A stretch of DNA of 64,000 bases from Ehretia macrophylla (GCA_037974665.1 CM075764.1:81057825-81121824); one strand, 5' to 3'. Positions 1-11,089 are shown, counted from the stretch's first letter. Notes: generated by a model from the letters alone, not told the origin. A program made the numbers and translations.

Positions 1-543
1 GTGTTGCCGGAGTTAGTAGAAAAGATTGAGAATGTGCATCTAATCCGAAAGAGAATGCTCACTACCCAGAGTCATCAGAAAAGCTATGCCGATAAACGAA
101 GACGAGATTTGGAGTTTGAGTTAGGGGATTAGGTGCTCTTGAAAGTATCACCTCAGAGGGGGTTGGTCCGATATGGCAGAGGTGAAAAACTTAGCCCAAG
201 ATACGTGGGACCATTTAAGATTATTACAAAAGATTAGTAAGTTGGCATACCGGTTGGAGTTGCCTCCAAGTCTTACAAATGTGCATAATGCTTTTCACGT
301 GTCGACACTGAGGAAATATCACCCCGATCTGTCTCATGTCTTGGAGCCCGAGCCATTACAGATGCAGGAGAACTTGTCGTATATGAGAAGCCGGTTTAGA
401 TTCTGGATGAGCAAGAGCGGGAGTTGAGGTCAAAGAAGATCCTAATGGTAAAGGTTCTATGGAACAATCATGGCATAGAGAAAGCGACATGGGAACGCCG
501 AGACCAAATGGAACAACAGTATCCCATGTTATTCAATAGGTAA
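1..543 (+). pseudogene. Ty3/gypsy chromovirus pol, 3' end (integrase C-terminus and chromodomain)
   Basis: This is the last part of a gypsy polyprotein and runs off the left edge of the window. Frame 1 shows the integrase C-terminal region, including QKSYADKRRRDLEFELGD and a KLSPRYVGPFKI block. The frame then shifts near 222-238 to AYRLELPPSL, NAFHVSTLRKYHPD and LSHVLEPEPL. A second shift near 390 leads to a chromodomain-like tail with VKVLWNNHGIEKATWERRDQ and a TAA at 541-543. Chromodomains of this kind target integration to heterochromatin in plant chromoviruses (established for the group). An in-frame TAG lies near 129, where related elements have Trp. The polypurine tract and LTR follow directly. 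The gene is broken and not translatable as it stands. Confidence 0.9.
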
Positions 544-573
544 CTAAAATTTTGAGGACGAAATTCTTTTAAT

Positions 574-583
574 GGGGGGAGGA
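574..583 (+). other. Polypurine tract of element F
   Basis: GGGGGGAGGA sits directly before the LTR start TGTGAGACCC. This is the normal place for the plus-strand primer of reverse transcription. The stop codon of pol lies about 30 bases upstream. Confidence 0.85.
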
Positions 584-1339
584 TGTGAGACCCTGACCCA
601 ACTGCATATGCATTACTATTCCATATTGTGTAGTTACGTGTAATTCCATGTTATATGTATGTATATACATTAAATACCTGTAAACCCTAAATGCATGCTA
701 GATACAATAGTATTAGGCTACGAAATAAGCTAGAAGAAAATGAACTAAGTAGAAAAAATTTGGGGTAAATTTGTAATATTGAAAAACTTCGGGGCCAAAG
801 TGTAATTAACTAAAATTTACCCGGACACCAAATAAATAACCAAAATCAAGAATTAACATTTCCAAACCCCACTAGAACCCTAAGACTACAGGAAATTAGA
901 AAAGAAAGCCAAGAACAAGAGTTATTTAAAAGTTAGGGGCATAAATGGAGACTTTGGAATTTTTCGGGGTCAAAGTGCGATTATGAGAACTAATACTCGG
1001 AGACCAAGTTTGAAATTTTAAACTGGATATCACATATACTAAATCGTACAAGGAACACCCTGGTCGAATTAGAGAAGGAATGGAGAAACTTTTACATTTT
1101 GGAAAAACACGAGGGGACGACTAACAAAACTTACGAACTTTAGGGGCTAAATTGCAAATATCAAAAGATAAATTTGGGGACCAAGATTTCAATTACAACT
1201 AGGATTTAAGTTGACTAATTACCTAAGGGGCCCAACAACTAAAGCTAGGCAAATTAGGGGTCAACTTATAAAGAAGGAGAAATAAAAGGGCTAAAAGATA
1301 ATTAGACAAAAGTTGTTTTAACCTAGCTTCCAAGAGGGA

Positions 1340-1347
1340 TATAAAAA
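1340..1347 (+). promoter_or_regulatory. TATA-like box in LTR F
   Basis: TATAAAAA lies about 750 bases into the LTR and upstream of the donor-like site at 1533. It is a plausible element promoter, judged from sequence and position only. Confidence 0.45.
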
Positions 1348-1742
1348 GACTCTTGTCATATTTTCTCTTCATTGTGCCCCCTCCCCATAGAGCTTACAGA
1401 GCATTTGAGCATTTTTTTTGCAAGACTTTGTGAAGAAGAACAACAACTAAGGTGAAATCTAAGCTTGCTAGGTGGTCATAAGGCATTATCAAGGTAGTTC
1501 TTGCATTTCCAACCAAAACCAAAGGTGAGGGTTCTTTCAAAATGGTTATTTATGAGATATAAATGCATATTGATGGATTCATAAGGCTTGTATGGAGTTA
1601 TATTTGCAACTCCATGGATTAGAATTGTTGAAAGTATGCTTGTTGATGATTTAAACCATGGTTATGGTTTCTGCAATTTTTGAATGTTCTTGATGATGAA
1701 GCTTGTATCTAGCTTTACAAATAGTTGATGGTTGCTTATTTA

Positions 1743-2011
1743 GGCTGTCCTTAGTAGAGTCTCTAAAATAGAGACTCTGGTATCGTATAATTATTAAGTA
1801 ATATAGTTCATTTGGTGAAACAAAAATTCATAAAGTAGAGATTACAAATTTGTTAACATTTTTAGAGACTCTGTACTTTTTAGAGACCCGGGCCCACTTT
1901 TGGTGATTTTAATCTCTACTTTATGAATTTTTGTTTCACCAAATGAACTATATTACGTAATAATTATACGATACCAGAGTCTCTATTTTAGAGACTCTAC
2001 TAAGGACAGCC
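1743..2011. mobile_element. Tourist/Harbinger-like MITE with very long terminal inverted repeats
   Basis: The 269-bp element begins GGCTGTCCTTAGTAGAGTCT, and its right end is the reverse complement of this. The inverted repeats extend about 100 bp on each side; by eye I find only one mismatch (AAGTAAT against ACGTAAT). A short loop around 1850-1905 separates them. The flanks show TTA on both sides (1740-1742 and 2012-2014), the 3-bp target duplication of PIF/Harbinger elements. It has no coding capacity and must be moved by a transposase made elsewhere. It sits inside LTR F and is younger than that LTR. The near-perfect arms suggest a recent insertion, or a copy maintained as a foldback. Confidence 0.9.
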
Positions 2012-3529
2012 TTAGGTTGCTAGAGGTTTCTTGAATGAATAGTTATTGTTCATGATGATATGGTAGCAAAACATACAAGAATTTTCGGAATAACCTTTCT
2101 GGACAGATTTGTGCAATCAAAAATTTTATCCCCTTTTTATGGCTAAATGATTTTACAAAAATCTAAAAAATTCAAAAAATGTAGAAAACTCATAGAAGAA
2201 AATTTCTTATGTTGGCCATGTCATGAGGAACAATCGTTTTCATGCCCGAAAACACACAAGACAGTAGTTATTAGGAATTTTGCTGCCACTGGATAGATTT
2301 GTACAAATCTGAAATTTTAGCCCGTTTTTATAGCTGGATGATTTTATAAAAATCTAGAAAATTCAGAAAAGGTAGAAAACTCATAAAGGAACATTTCTCC
2401 AGTTGTCCATATCATGAGAAAAAAATTATTTTCATGCTCAGAAACACATGAGATAGTAGGTTACGGGATTTTTTGTTAAATATGACAGCTCACTGACTTA
2501 AGTTTCTTTTGCGTATTAAAAATAGTAAACGACCTCGAAATCGAACGAAACTTTCATAGTAGCTATATTAGCAGTTAGGAACAACTTTCGTATTTTACAA
2601 AACGTCGGATTCCATCGTTTTAAATAGCTGAATTTTCCATTTTCAAAATAACCCCATAATAGTCTTCAATCTGGACAGTCAAGACATGGATGCATTAAAT
2701 TGGTTATAACTCTGTCAATTTAGATGGGAATTGAGCTTTTTCTTGATTCCAGAATTATCTACACTCGAAGAGCTTTAAGTCTATACCTAATTCGAATAAT
2801 TTGGAGTTCGGAAAGATAGGTTACTGATTAGCTAAAATTAGACTAATGCAGTGATGTAAACATTGTTTTAAGTCAATAAGTTTAGCTCTAATATAAATTG
2901 CTATTGATTGAATGACTAAGTACTCGGGTTATTAATGTGCAGTGTTATTATATGATCTCTATATATGTTAGAATATTTGTGGAGACATTAATTTGAATTA
3001 TATTATTTGATACTTGTTGATTTACCCGAAATGCTATAAATGATCATAGTACTTGAACTTGAATTTGAATTGGTGTCAAAAGGGGTTGCAACCACCTAGT
3101 CTTGGCATGGTAGTGCACATACTATGCCAGACATCCTCAGGGTGTCGGTAATCTTATGTCTACCACGGTCTGTATTCTCCTATCGCTCGAGAACTTTGAT
3201 TTCCTTGGAGAATCGGGTCGTAAGATTCGAGTATTATTCGGAATACTCTATTTGGGTGAGATAAGGAAGGAAATGTTGAACATCTCAATTACTATTACTT
3301 GAATCAGACTCGCTTGTAAAGAGTAAGTTGTTTCTTACTATGTATGTGATATATGACTTGAATACATATACTTGAATTATTTATTGACTGAAGATCTTGC
3401 TTGTATTGCATCCACGGATTTATGAAAATGTTTATGAACAGGAAAAATTGTATTCGAAAACCCTTCCTAGATTTTCCCTGGCTGAGCTTGGTGTTGTTAT
3501 AAGCTCACCCTCTTTGTTCCCTCTTTCAG

Positions 3530-3599
3530 GGAATGATGAAAGGTTTGTAGAATACTATGAGGATAATCCTCAGCATACTGGACCTAAAGCACCCGATAT
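3530..3599 (+). other. Putative spliced mini-exon of LTR F
   Basis: AGCTCACCCTC, a pyrimidine stretch and TTTCAG (ending 3529) form a branch-point/acceptor-like block. After two bases the frame reads NDERFVEYYEDNPQHT and stays open into the copia LTR that cuts the element. The layout and phase match the mini-exons in families A, B and G. No ATG starts this frame next to the acceptor. Coding status is inferred. Confidence 0.4.
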
Positions 3600-5973
3600 T
3601 GTTAGGGATATGCCCTAATACTATAGTTTGAGATGACCTTATTAGGGTTTAATAAGGATATGCTTACGTGTTTGTAGGATATTCATATTATCCGCTTCGA
3701 AATGAATATGTCGCTAATGCTTATCCGAGAAGAAAAATGTTCTAAAAGGGTTTATGATATTTTGCACTTTTTCTTCAATATGATAAACATTAAGAGTCGA
3801 TTCATAGCCCTTCAAATTATTCAACCGGGACTAGAATAATCGAGTACGGGTTATTATATGTTATTACCTTCGATTAACATAGTGATGTTAATGATAAAGG
3901 ATAGCGTGCGAAGTGCCATAACAGCATGATGATATGGACTAATAAACATATGAGTGACGTCTGTGTACGGATCATTGAATATAACAATAAATAGTGGACT
4001 GTATGATTTCAGGTTATTAGTTTACTATTTAGTTGGGAATTGTGCAAATTAATTCTCAAACTTGAGAAATTACAGTTGCCGGTTATATCAAGAGCTAAAT
4101 ACTGCGTCTGGACAATACCTGTCTTCTATAAGGTGGGTTATGACCTTTCGCGTTTTAATTTTATGGTATGAACCGACAGGTAATTATCAAGATAGGATTT
4201 GTTAACCTCCGATGTGAGGCAAAGTCCTATGATATCTGAGATCGGTCGTTAAACGAGGAAGTCCTTGGCCAAGACGAGTATGAAGTGATGGAAATGAGTT
4301 TTTCCATTGTAGTCATCTCTCGTTTCACCGATTCAGAATTATACATAGTATCGGAGGTGGACTTAACCATTTCATGGTCCTTTCCCAATTCGGGGCATTT
4401 TTAACAGAAGGATCAGATTGCACGCTAATTCTCGACGGTTAAATAGATTCATAAAAGACGTCGTCTTCATTATCGTTTACATTCTCATGGTACGTTCGTT
4501 GCTAGTGCGTCACTCATAAGCATGAGGGTATTTCGGTAAATGATAGAGACATTTCCGAAATAGATAAGGAGGTTTATCGGTCCTTTATCGGTACGCGATT
4601 ATGAATCTAGAAGGTCACACACTTATAAGTATCATGAATAAGTTCGCCGATAGTTTGTATAATGTGGTTGATGACTTTAAAGTGATAAGAGTCATCTATT
4701 TTGGTAATTGGGCCAAAAGTATAATTTTAAAAAGTTTTGGGGTCAATTTGTAATTACCAAAACTTTTGGGGCCAAACTACAAATATTGAAAAGTTGTTTC
4801 AATATATGTTTATTCTAATAGAGATTACAATGGGCAAAAATAATATATATATATATATATATAGATATATATATATAAAGGTGTTTATATATGTATATGT
4901 GTAATGATGATGTAATTTGTGAAATGCCATGTCATCATCCTAGTCATCAAATGAAAAAGATAAATTAATTATTAGGCATTGACATGTGGCATGTGAAATG
5001 TATAGGATTGTCCATGTCATCAATCCTAGTCATTTGATTTTGAATTAAATGGATATGATTGAGTCTTGAATAAAGACAAAAGAATCTTAGCCATTACTTT
5101 TTGATGATAGAACCTTTTTGCCAAGTGTCAAGAGAGAGAAAAAAAAAATGTCCCTTGCATGGCTTGGTTGATTCAAGCAAGAAAGAGAAGAATTATGATT
5201 GGCTCTTAATGCATGAAAGACATTAGAATATAATAGAGATTATATATAAAATAAAAGTTGACAACTTTCTCTCTCTTTCCACTAACATTTTCGGCCAAGC
5301 ATAGGAGGATAGAGAAGATTGAAACTTGCCATTTAATTATAATGATTGTGATCCTAGGACATGCATGGCTTGTCATGAAAAGGTAGCAATTGTGATTGGC
5401 TACTTAATATAATAGTTTATATTGATAAAAGATGACAATTCTTTTTCTCTCTAATACATACACTCACACGACACAAACACACTAGCAAGAGCAACCAACT
5501 TCATCTTCTCTAAGTGCTATTCTCGGCCATAGGAAGAAAGAAGAGATAGCATTGCTTTTATTATGTAACCATTATACATTCTTAAAAATAACTTGAAGAA
5601 AAACTAGCACTTTCACTCTTAAAGTCTTGGGTTGAGCTTTGGATGCTTGGTGGACTAACTAGACCCTTCAAGTTAGAAGGATTCTAGAGCATCAAAGGTC
5701 TTCAAAGCTACATCAACCAAGTGTCTACGAGAGGTATACCGAATAACCTTTCTATTTCTTAATATATATGAGATATATAATGCTTGTATATAGTTAGTTT
5801 ATGGACATGGTTGAGAGAATGTATGTTGATGTTAGCTAGAAAGCTTGAAATTTTTTTTGAAATATGCCTTATATGGTTCGGCCTTAGCATACTATCCATA
5901 CATATCTTTCTCGATCTTGGAACTAATATATGATACGTGCTTAGATGTGATCTTGTGTTTGAACTACCTTTCA
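3600..5973 (+). mobile_element. Ty1/copia long LTR, 5' copy
   Basis: The LTR starts TGTTAGGGATATGCCC and ends CTACCTTTCA, followed by a primer-binding site at 5976. That makes it a 5' LTR of about 2.37 kb. A closely related LTR lies at 43444-45536, sharing start, end and most of the first kilobase, but with many substitutions and indels. The preceding five bases (GATAT) do not match those after the other LTR (CCTTC), so the two are not shown to be one element. GGGGTCAA and GGGGCCAA blocks occur at 4705-4795 and an AT microsatellite at 4842-4877. There is no gene. Confidence 0.85.
4842..4877. repeat. (AT)n microsatellite in the copia LTR
   Basis: An almost pure run of alternating A and T, broken once by AGAT. 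The related LTR at 43444 has a longer AT run at the same place. Confidence 0.95.
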
Positions 5974-5975
5974 AG

Positions 5976-5987
5976 TGGTATCAGAGC
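5976..5987 (+). other. Primer-binding site of the copia element
   Basis: TGGTATCAGAGC, two bases after the LTR end, is complementary to the 3' end of plant initiator tRNA-Met. It marks 3600-5973 as a 5' LTR. Confidence 0.9.
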
Positions 5988-7640
5988 ATGTGTTTTTGAT
6001 ATCCATTAAACTAGCTTGCTTGGCCGAGTGTGTATCATTTGGCTTTGTGTTAGCATGTATATGTGCAAGTTTTTGAAGCTTATCTTAAGATTACATGCAT
6101 CTATGTTAAAGACCTAGCTTGGATCTTATCTTATGAATGTAGATCTTGAGGAAATAAGTATTATTTTGAAAATGCATGTTTGTACCTATGCTTGTTGATG
6201 GCCGAAAATCACATGCATGTTAATGATGATTTATCTTCTTGTTGAATGTGATAAGTTGTGAGGATAAATGGTAGATTTGATATTTGCATATTGACATTAG
6301 ATTTTAAATAAGAAGACTATCCTAAAAAGGGCTAAAAGGTACTTGTTAAAAAGGTCCCTTCTGCATGTATATAAAGTCAAAATTTAGAAAAGACAAGTCT
6401 AGTATTTTTATAATGAGATGGCCGAAAATCCACTTGTATGTAAGAAAGTGTTTTTGCTTTTGTTGGACATGTAAAGATGATGGTAGTTGCCTCAAAGTCC
6501 TCAAAAGTGTATGTTGAAAGTTTAAAAGATAGTTTTAAGCTTATATTAATGTGGTCATGCATATGATTGAATTGAGGACTATTTGATTATTAAAATGTTT
6601 AATAGTCAAGAATGCAACTTATTATGTGTCTTGAAAATAGCAAAATGGATTTCACATAATTAAAGGTCATCGTGTTCTAATCTTGAAATTAGAAATAGTC
6701 TAATATGTTGTATTAGGATATTTCTAAGTTTAAGAAAGTTAAAAGTTGATTATATATTGATATAATACTTTTAAAGGACTACTGGGCTAAGAATTAATGT
6801 ATGTGGGCCTTAAAAGACATTGATTTGGGCTAGAGCCTTGTGTACATCTACTTGTGCTTGATTTTAAACTATTGGGCCACTTTGTGTGATTGGGCCATGG
6901 ACTTCTGTTTTTTCTTTAAGTTTTGGACTTGCATGTGAATATCATGAATTATAATGGGTTATGAATTATTGGGCCATCATGACTTACATTAATAAAAGGG
7001 GTTTTATGATTGTGCAAAAAGTATGAGCTTAGTTTAATTTTTCATATTCGATGAGTAAATTAAACATAAATGCTAGCAAATTATATGTTGATTATTATAT
7101 ATTTGATATGAATAATCATGCATATTTATTTACTTTGAGAATGGTGAAACTAGATCATGGATTTGGGCTTTAAGGTCAAAGTTATTGAGTTGTAATTTGA
7201 GACATAAGTCTCAATTTTATTTTTGTCATTTGAGAGAATTATGTAGTGAGGATTTCTATGTAATTCTTCAAAAAGGAGCTTGAAAGAAGGCCCAATGAAC
7301 TTTTCCAAAGAGTTGGAGGCCCAATAGGCTTTTCCAAGGAGTTGGAGTCCCAATGGAGATTTCAAGGAGTTGAAGATCTTTTTAATAGAATAGTTCTATT
7401 TCTTTAAGCCCAAAAGCCAAGCCGAGGGAAACAAGGAGAAAAAGAAAAAGGAAAGAAAAAGATAAGATATTTAGATATAAAAAGATTTTATGTGCATTTG
7501 CCTCGTTTAACGTGTATTTACGTGCATTCATGAGTATTTGTGTGTTATGGGTATCGTAGAAGCTAAATAAACGTTACCAATTTAAAATTGCAAACTAAAT
7601 TAGTTAGTATTCAACTAGCATGGCAAACTAGGTTATTAAT
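5988..7640 (+). other. Copia internal leader, no coding region seen
   Basis: This AT-rich sequence follows the primer-binding site. It contains several scattered GGGCC/TTGGGCC motifs (6780-6970) and a short tandem repeat at 7290-7375. I find no gag or pol homology on either strand; open frames are under 75 codons and look random. Some copia lineages have long untranslated leaders, so this may be such a leader whose coding part has been lost. The right boundary is approximate, placed where the sequence turns into a gypsy-like LTR. Confidence 0.55.
7290..7375 (+). repeat. Three tandem copies of a 29-bp unit
   Basis: Units begin at 7290, 7319 and 7348 with GCCCAATGAACTTTTCCAAA and variants, each ending AGTTGGAG or AGTTGAAG. 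The third unit is one base shorter. It lies in the copia leader and I see no function. Confidence 0.85.
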
Positions 7641-8236
7641 TAGAAGGACAAGTTGGTCTTCGGGCACCTAATTAATACCCTACCTACCATTTATCATCAA
7701 AAACAAAACAAAAACACACAAACACAACACCAACACTCATACATACACATAGCACGGCTACAAGGGATATATATGAAGAAGAGGAAAGAAGAGGAAGAGA
7801 TAAAGAAAATCAGAGAAAGAGAAAGGAAGAAAGGCTTGGATTCTTGCTTGTTCTTGCTCATTCTTGCTAGATCATCACTTGTTCTTTCACCTAAACATCA
7901 TCAAGGTGAGGGTTCAAACCTTTTCTCAAAGTATTTTCAAAGATTAAAGCATGAAATTGCATGATATTACCATGTATATGCATGAATGTACTTGTGAAAG
8001 CTCTTACTGCACAGTAATTTTGTAAGGTTATTTGAGTGGGAAAATATTGTTGAAAATACCTGATTTTCGAGTATGTTATACTAGACTCATAGTAGAACAA
8101 AGTTTGTGTTGGTTGTTTCTTGAGATTAAGTGGTCAAGTTACTCTATTAGACTTATTTCCGTGAGGCTGCTGTAATTATGCAAAGCTAAACTCATTCATA
8201 TGCACTGATATTTCATGTTTGATTTGAGGTATCAAA
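7641..8236 (+). mobile_element. Gypsy-type LTR fragment (family I)
   Basis: This stretch resembles the middle of the long gypsy LTRs: CA-rich sequence, a purine-rich block (7770-7835), then CATCAAGGTGAGGGTTC near 7897, a donor-like site like those in the other LTRs. The left edge is approximate and both true LTR ends are absent. The right edge is set by the start of a family A LTR at 8237. The 103-codon open frame over it has no protein similarity that I recognise. Confidence 0.5.
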
Positions 8237-8698
8237 TGTGAAACCCCACTTTTCATCTTAACCTCGATTTACATGTTTTGTCTCGTTTTGCGTGCTTTGA
8301 CCTGTTTATGTGTTATATGAGTTAGAATGTGCTAGATATGTGACTTATATTCCTAATACATGCTATGTGTGCATTCATAAAATTTTCATAAAAAACAGAA
8401 TCAGAAATTTTATCGTCGGTTTTATTGAATAGTATTTTGAACACCTGTCCGCTAAAATTTTTACGCAAGTGTTTTAAGTGTTTCAAAACCTAGTCCTCGA
8501 GTATTAATAGACCCGTGTTTGATTAAAATGGATTTTGGAATCGGCTTAGGAATTTAAAAAAAAATTTACATCGTCTTTTACGAAAATCGAGTTTTGAGCC
8601 GACTGTGTGGAAATGTATGAATGTAAAACTTCTTGTCACCTAAAAATAAACTACTTGAGATGGTTTAAGTGTCAATTTAATGTTTGAGCAAGAAATAG
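8237..8698 (+). mobile_element. Family A LTR fragment A0 (first 462 bases)
   Basis: It starts TGTGAAACCCC and aligns through to the first 462 bases of the next LTR at 8699, with many substitutions. It stops at AAATAG exactly where the next full LTR starts. The homologous point inside A1 continues with TCAATAAAATG, so A1 seems to have inserted into A0 at this position. The rest of A0 is not found downstream. Confidence 0.8.
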
Positions 8699-9464
8699 TG
8701 TGAGACCCCATATTTTGCTTTATCTCGCTTTGCGTGTTTTACCTCGTTTTGTGTGAATTGACCTGTTTATGTGCTATATGAGTTAGAATGTATTAAATAT
8801 GTGATTAATACTCCTAATACATGCTAAGTGTGCATTCATGAAATTTTCACAAAAAACGGAATCAGAAATTTTATCGTCGGTTTTGGTGAATAGTATTTTT
8901 GAACACTTGTCCGCTAAAATTTTTACAGGGGTGTTTTAAACATTTTAAAACCTAGTCCTCGGGTATTAATAGACCCGTGTTTGATTAAAATGGATTTGGA
9001 ATCGGTTTTGGAATTTTAAAGATTTTTACGCTTTCTTTTGCAAGAAAACGAGTTTTAAGCCGACTCGGGTGAAACTGTTTTAATGTAACACTCTTTGTCA
9101 CCTAAAATATAATGTCTAGAATTAATTTAGGTGTTAATTTAATAGTTGAGCAAGAAATAGTCAATAAAATGAATTAAAAGACAAGAAAAGACTAAAAAAA
9201 TAACTTTGTTTCAACTTTGACAATTTTTAATTGTTGACCTTTGCATGATATATCATCAACACACACTTGCAAAGCACAAACACACCCTCAAAAACACACA
9301 CATAGCCGAGAGCTTCAAGGGAGAAAAGAGAAAGAAATTTCAAAGGTTTTCAAAGCAAATTTTCATAGAAAAAGCTAGTTTTTGTCCGTAGTTTTTTGGG
9401 CCAAGTTGGATTCCTCTTGTTGGGCACGCATTGCACGCATATCTAGGCTTATTTCGCATCAAAG

Positions 9465-10612
9465 GTGAGAGAAAAATTCTAGATCTCAAAAGTCATTTTT
9501 TATGTTTTTGCTTATAATTGCATTTTGAACCGTTAGAATGTTAATTTGAAGTTATATTAGTGCTCAGTGCATGCTAAGGATCGATTATATGTATTCTTGT
9601 GAGATTTGAACCGTTGTAGCATAAATTTTTATTTTCAGGTATTTAAAGTTGATAGATTGGCCATTTGTTGATTATTTTGAGTTGTAGTGGTTGGAATCGA
9701 TTGCCGTCGATTTCTAAAAGTTTGTTAATTACGTGGTAGTGCCATTATAATGCCGAATTTTTGATTGCGATGTTTATGTGAAAATCCAGAAATTTCAGCC
9801 TAGGTGCATTGAGGTTTTAGCGTTGTTGGGCTTGATTTTGATATGTCTTGGTTGGTTTCTAAGAGGGCTAATGTAGTTGATTGAATAGGTGAGTGTTAGA
9901 AACTGATTTGGAGTTGTTTGGATTAGTAGAATGTAAGATATGATTATTTGAAGTTTAGGTTGTCTTTCTTTAAAATGTTGATCTATGCCTTTAGATGAGT
10001 GGGTGGTGTTTGAGTGATTGAATTGTGAGTTGTTAATGGTTAGACTAGAGTTAGATTACGTATTTAATTCATGTTAAGTTGGATGGCGTACTTTGTCATC
10101 TAACTTAGTTGTTTGTTGTTTAATTGATTACTTGATGTTATATTGATGACAATTGATGATTATTGATGAACCAGGAGATAGTCAACGGAAAAGGTTATCC
10201 TCCTGTGATTGATGTTTATTATTATTGTTGAGTCTTGGTATGTGTGTGCCACCTCTCGGGCAGCGTCAGGCTATCGGGTTGATAACGGCATGACTACCAA
10301 AGGCTACCCCCAGCTCGCATGACAGAGGTGTCATGGAGGGAGGGGCTAGTGAGGTACCTCGGGTGCGTGAGTAATGGGGAATTATAAGAAGAATGATTGA
10401 GATCGTAATGGCGTTTGGAGCTACACCAACTAGAGTATCCTTTATTGATTGGTCATTATAGTTATATGTTTATATTGTTATTGATGTTTTATTGTGTGTT
10501 TACTGCTCAAAGGATTATTTCCAAGGAGTATAGTAAATACTATTAGAGATCTATCGGATTCTCACTGAGCTTGTTTTATATAAGCTCACTCTCTATTATT
10601 GCATGCTTACAG
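9465..10612 (+). other. Putative intron inside the A1 LTR
   Basis: The donor CATCAAAG/GTGAGAG and the acceptor TTGCATGCTTACAG, preceded by AAGCTCACTCTC as a possible branch-point region, bound 1148 bases. The same pair bounds 1155 bases in A2 and 1383 in the solo LTR, where a minisatellite adds length. Splicing is inferred from consensus and conservation only. Confidence 0.45.
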
Positions 10613-10704
10613 GTGTCCTTGAGAAAGATTATGGGTACGTGCCTCCAGAAGAGGATAATGTGCCTTTCGTGGATAAGTCTTATGTGCAGGAGTCATTGCC
10701 ATGA
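10613..10704 (+). other. Conserved 92-nt mini-exon in the A1 LTR
   Basis: After the acceptor AG, two bases are followed by 29 codons and TGA (10702-10704). Key residues are DYGYVPPEE, NVPFV and SYVQES. The two other family A copies have exactly the same length, phase and stop position without indels, and many differences fall at third positions or are conservative. The peptide is acidic and Tyr/Val/Pro-rich. No in-frame ATG is visible in the upstream exon side, although that frame is open for about 20 codons. I do not recognise the product. Confidence 0.5.
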
Positions 10705-11089
10705 GATTGTTTATAGTTATTGTAATATGATGTATTGTAAAACCTACCTTAGTATAAAGACTTATGTATAATGGTTTAGTAGTCTTCTTTTGATCATGTT
10801 TAGATTACTAAGTTGGTTTATAACCTATTTTGATATATATGTTAAAGTTAAGGTATTATGTTGGAATAGAGGCGTATAACTAAGAATATTTATTGTATAA
10901 TATGGTTATGTTGTATGTTGTTAATGGTATTGAGGAATTGATTGTTGTTTGGTTGAGGAGTTTGATTGTATGATGTTTTGAGAGGTTGGTTTAGAGCCTC
11001 GATGTCTTAATTACTGTCGCTATACTGCCGAAATTCTGTTGCGTACTGACTGATTGTAGGTGGGGTCGAGTTGGGGCGTGATGTTTAAG

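Larger units (their letters stand above)
584..3599 (+). mobile_element. 3' LTR of gypsy element F, cut at its end by a copia LTR
   Basis: The LTR starts TGTGAGACCC right after the polypurine tract and runs until a copia LTR begins at 3600, so its own end is missing. About 2.75 kb remain after removing the MITE. From 757 to about 1275 it carries repeated blocks of the form GGGG(Y)CAAA followed by TGTAATT-like sequence. A TATA-like box is at 1340, a donor-like AAAGGTGAG near 1533, and an acceptor-like block at 3501-3529. No gene lies in it apart from the short open frame after the acceptor. Long LTRs of this size are typical of Tekay/Del chromoviruses. Confidence 0.85.
8699..11083 (+). mobile_element. 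5' LTR of gypsy element A1
   Basis: It begins TGTGAGACCCC and ends GGGGCGTGATG, where the solo copy at 48658 ends GGGGCGTGACA; the primer-binding site follows at 11090. Length is 2385 bp. Inside are TGAATAGTA near 8887, a donor-like CAAAG/GTGAGAG at 9464/9465, a GC-rich block at 10250-10380 and an acceptor-like block ending 10612. After the acceptor comes a 92-nt open exon. The family also occurs on the minus strand (20673-23038) and as a solo LTR in the LINE (48658-51284). Confidence 0.9.

Noticed and set aside
3080-3200. Possible tRNA gene from GGTTGCAACC and nearby short palindromes
   Set aside because: No cloverleaf, no A and B boxes in order, and it lies inside an LTR block comparable to the palindromic region of family B.
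3397-3618. 73-codon frame as a complete gene
   Set aside because: It crosses from LTR F into the copia LTR and reads through the acceptor-like site; only the part after 3529 fits the mini-exon pattern.
7653-7964. 103-codon frame with a Lys/Glu-rich middle
   Set aside because: Low-complexity purine-rich LTR leader sequence; no homology, and it runs through a donor-like site.
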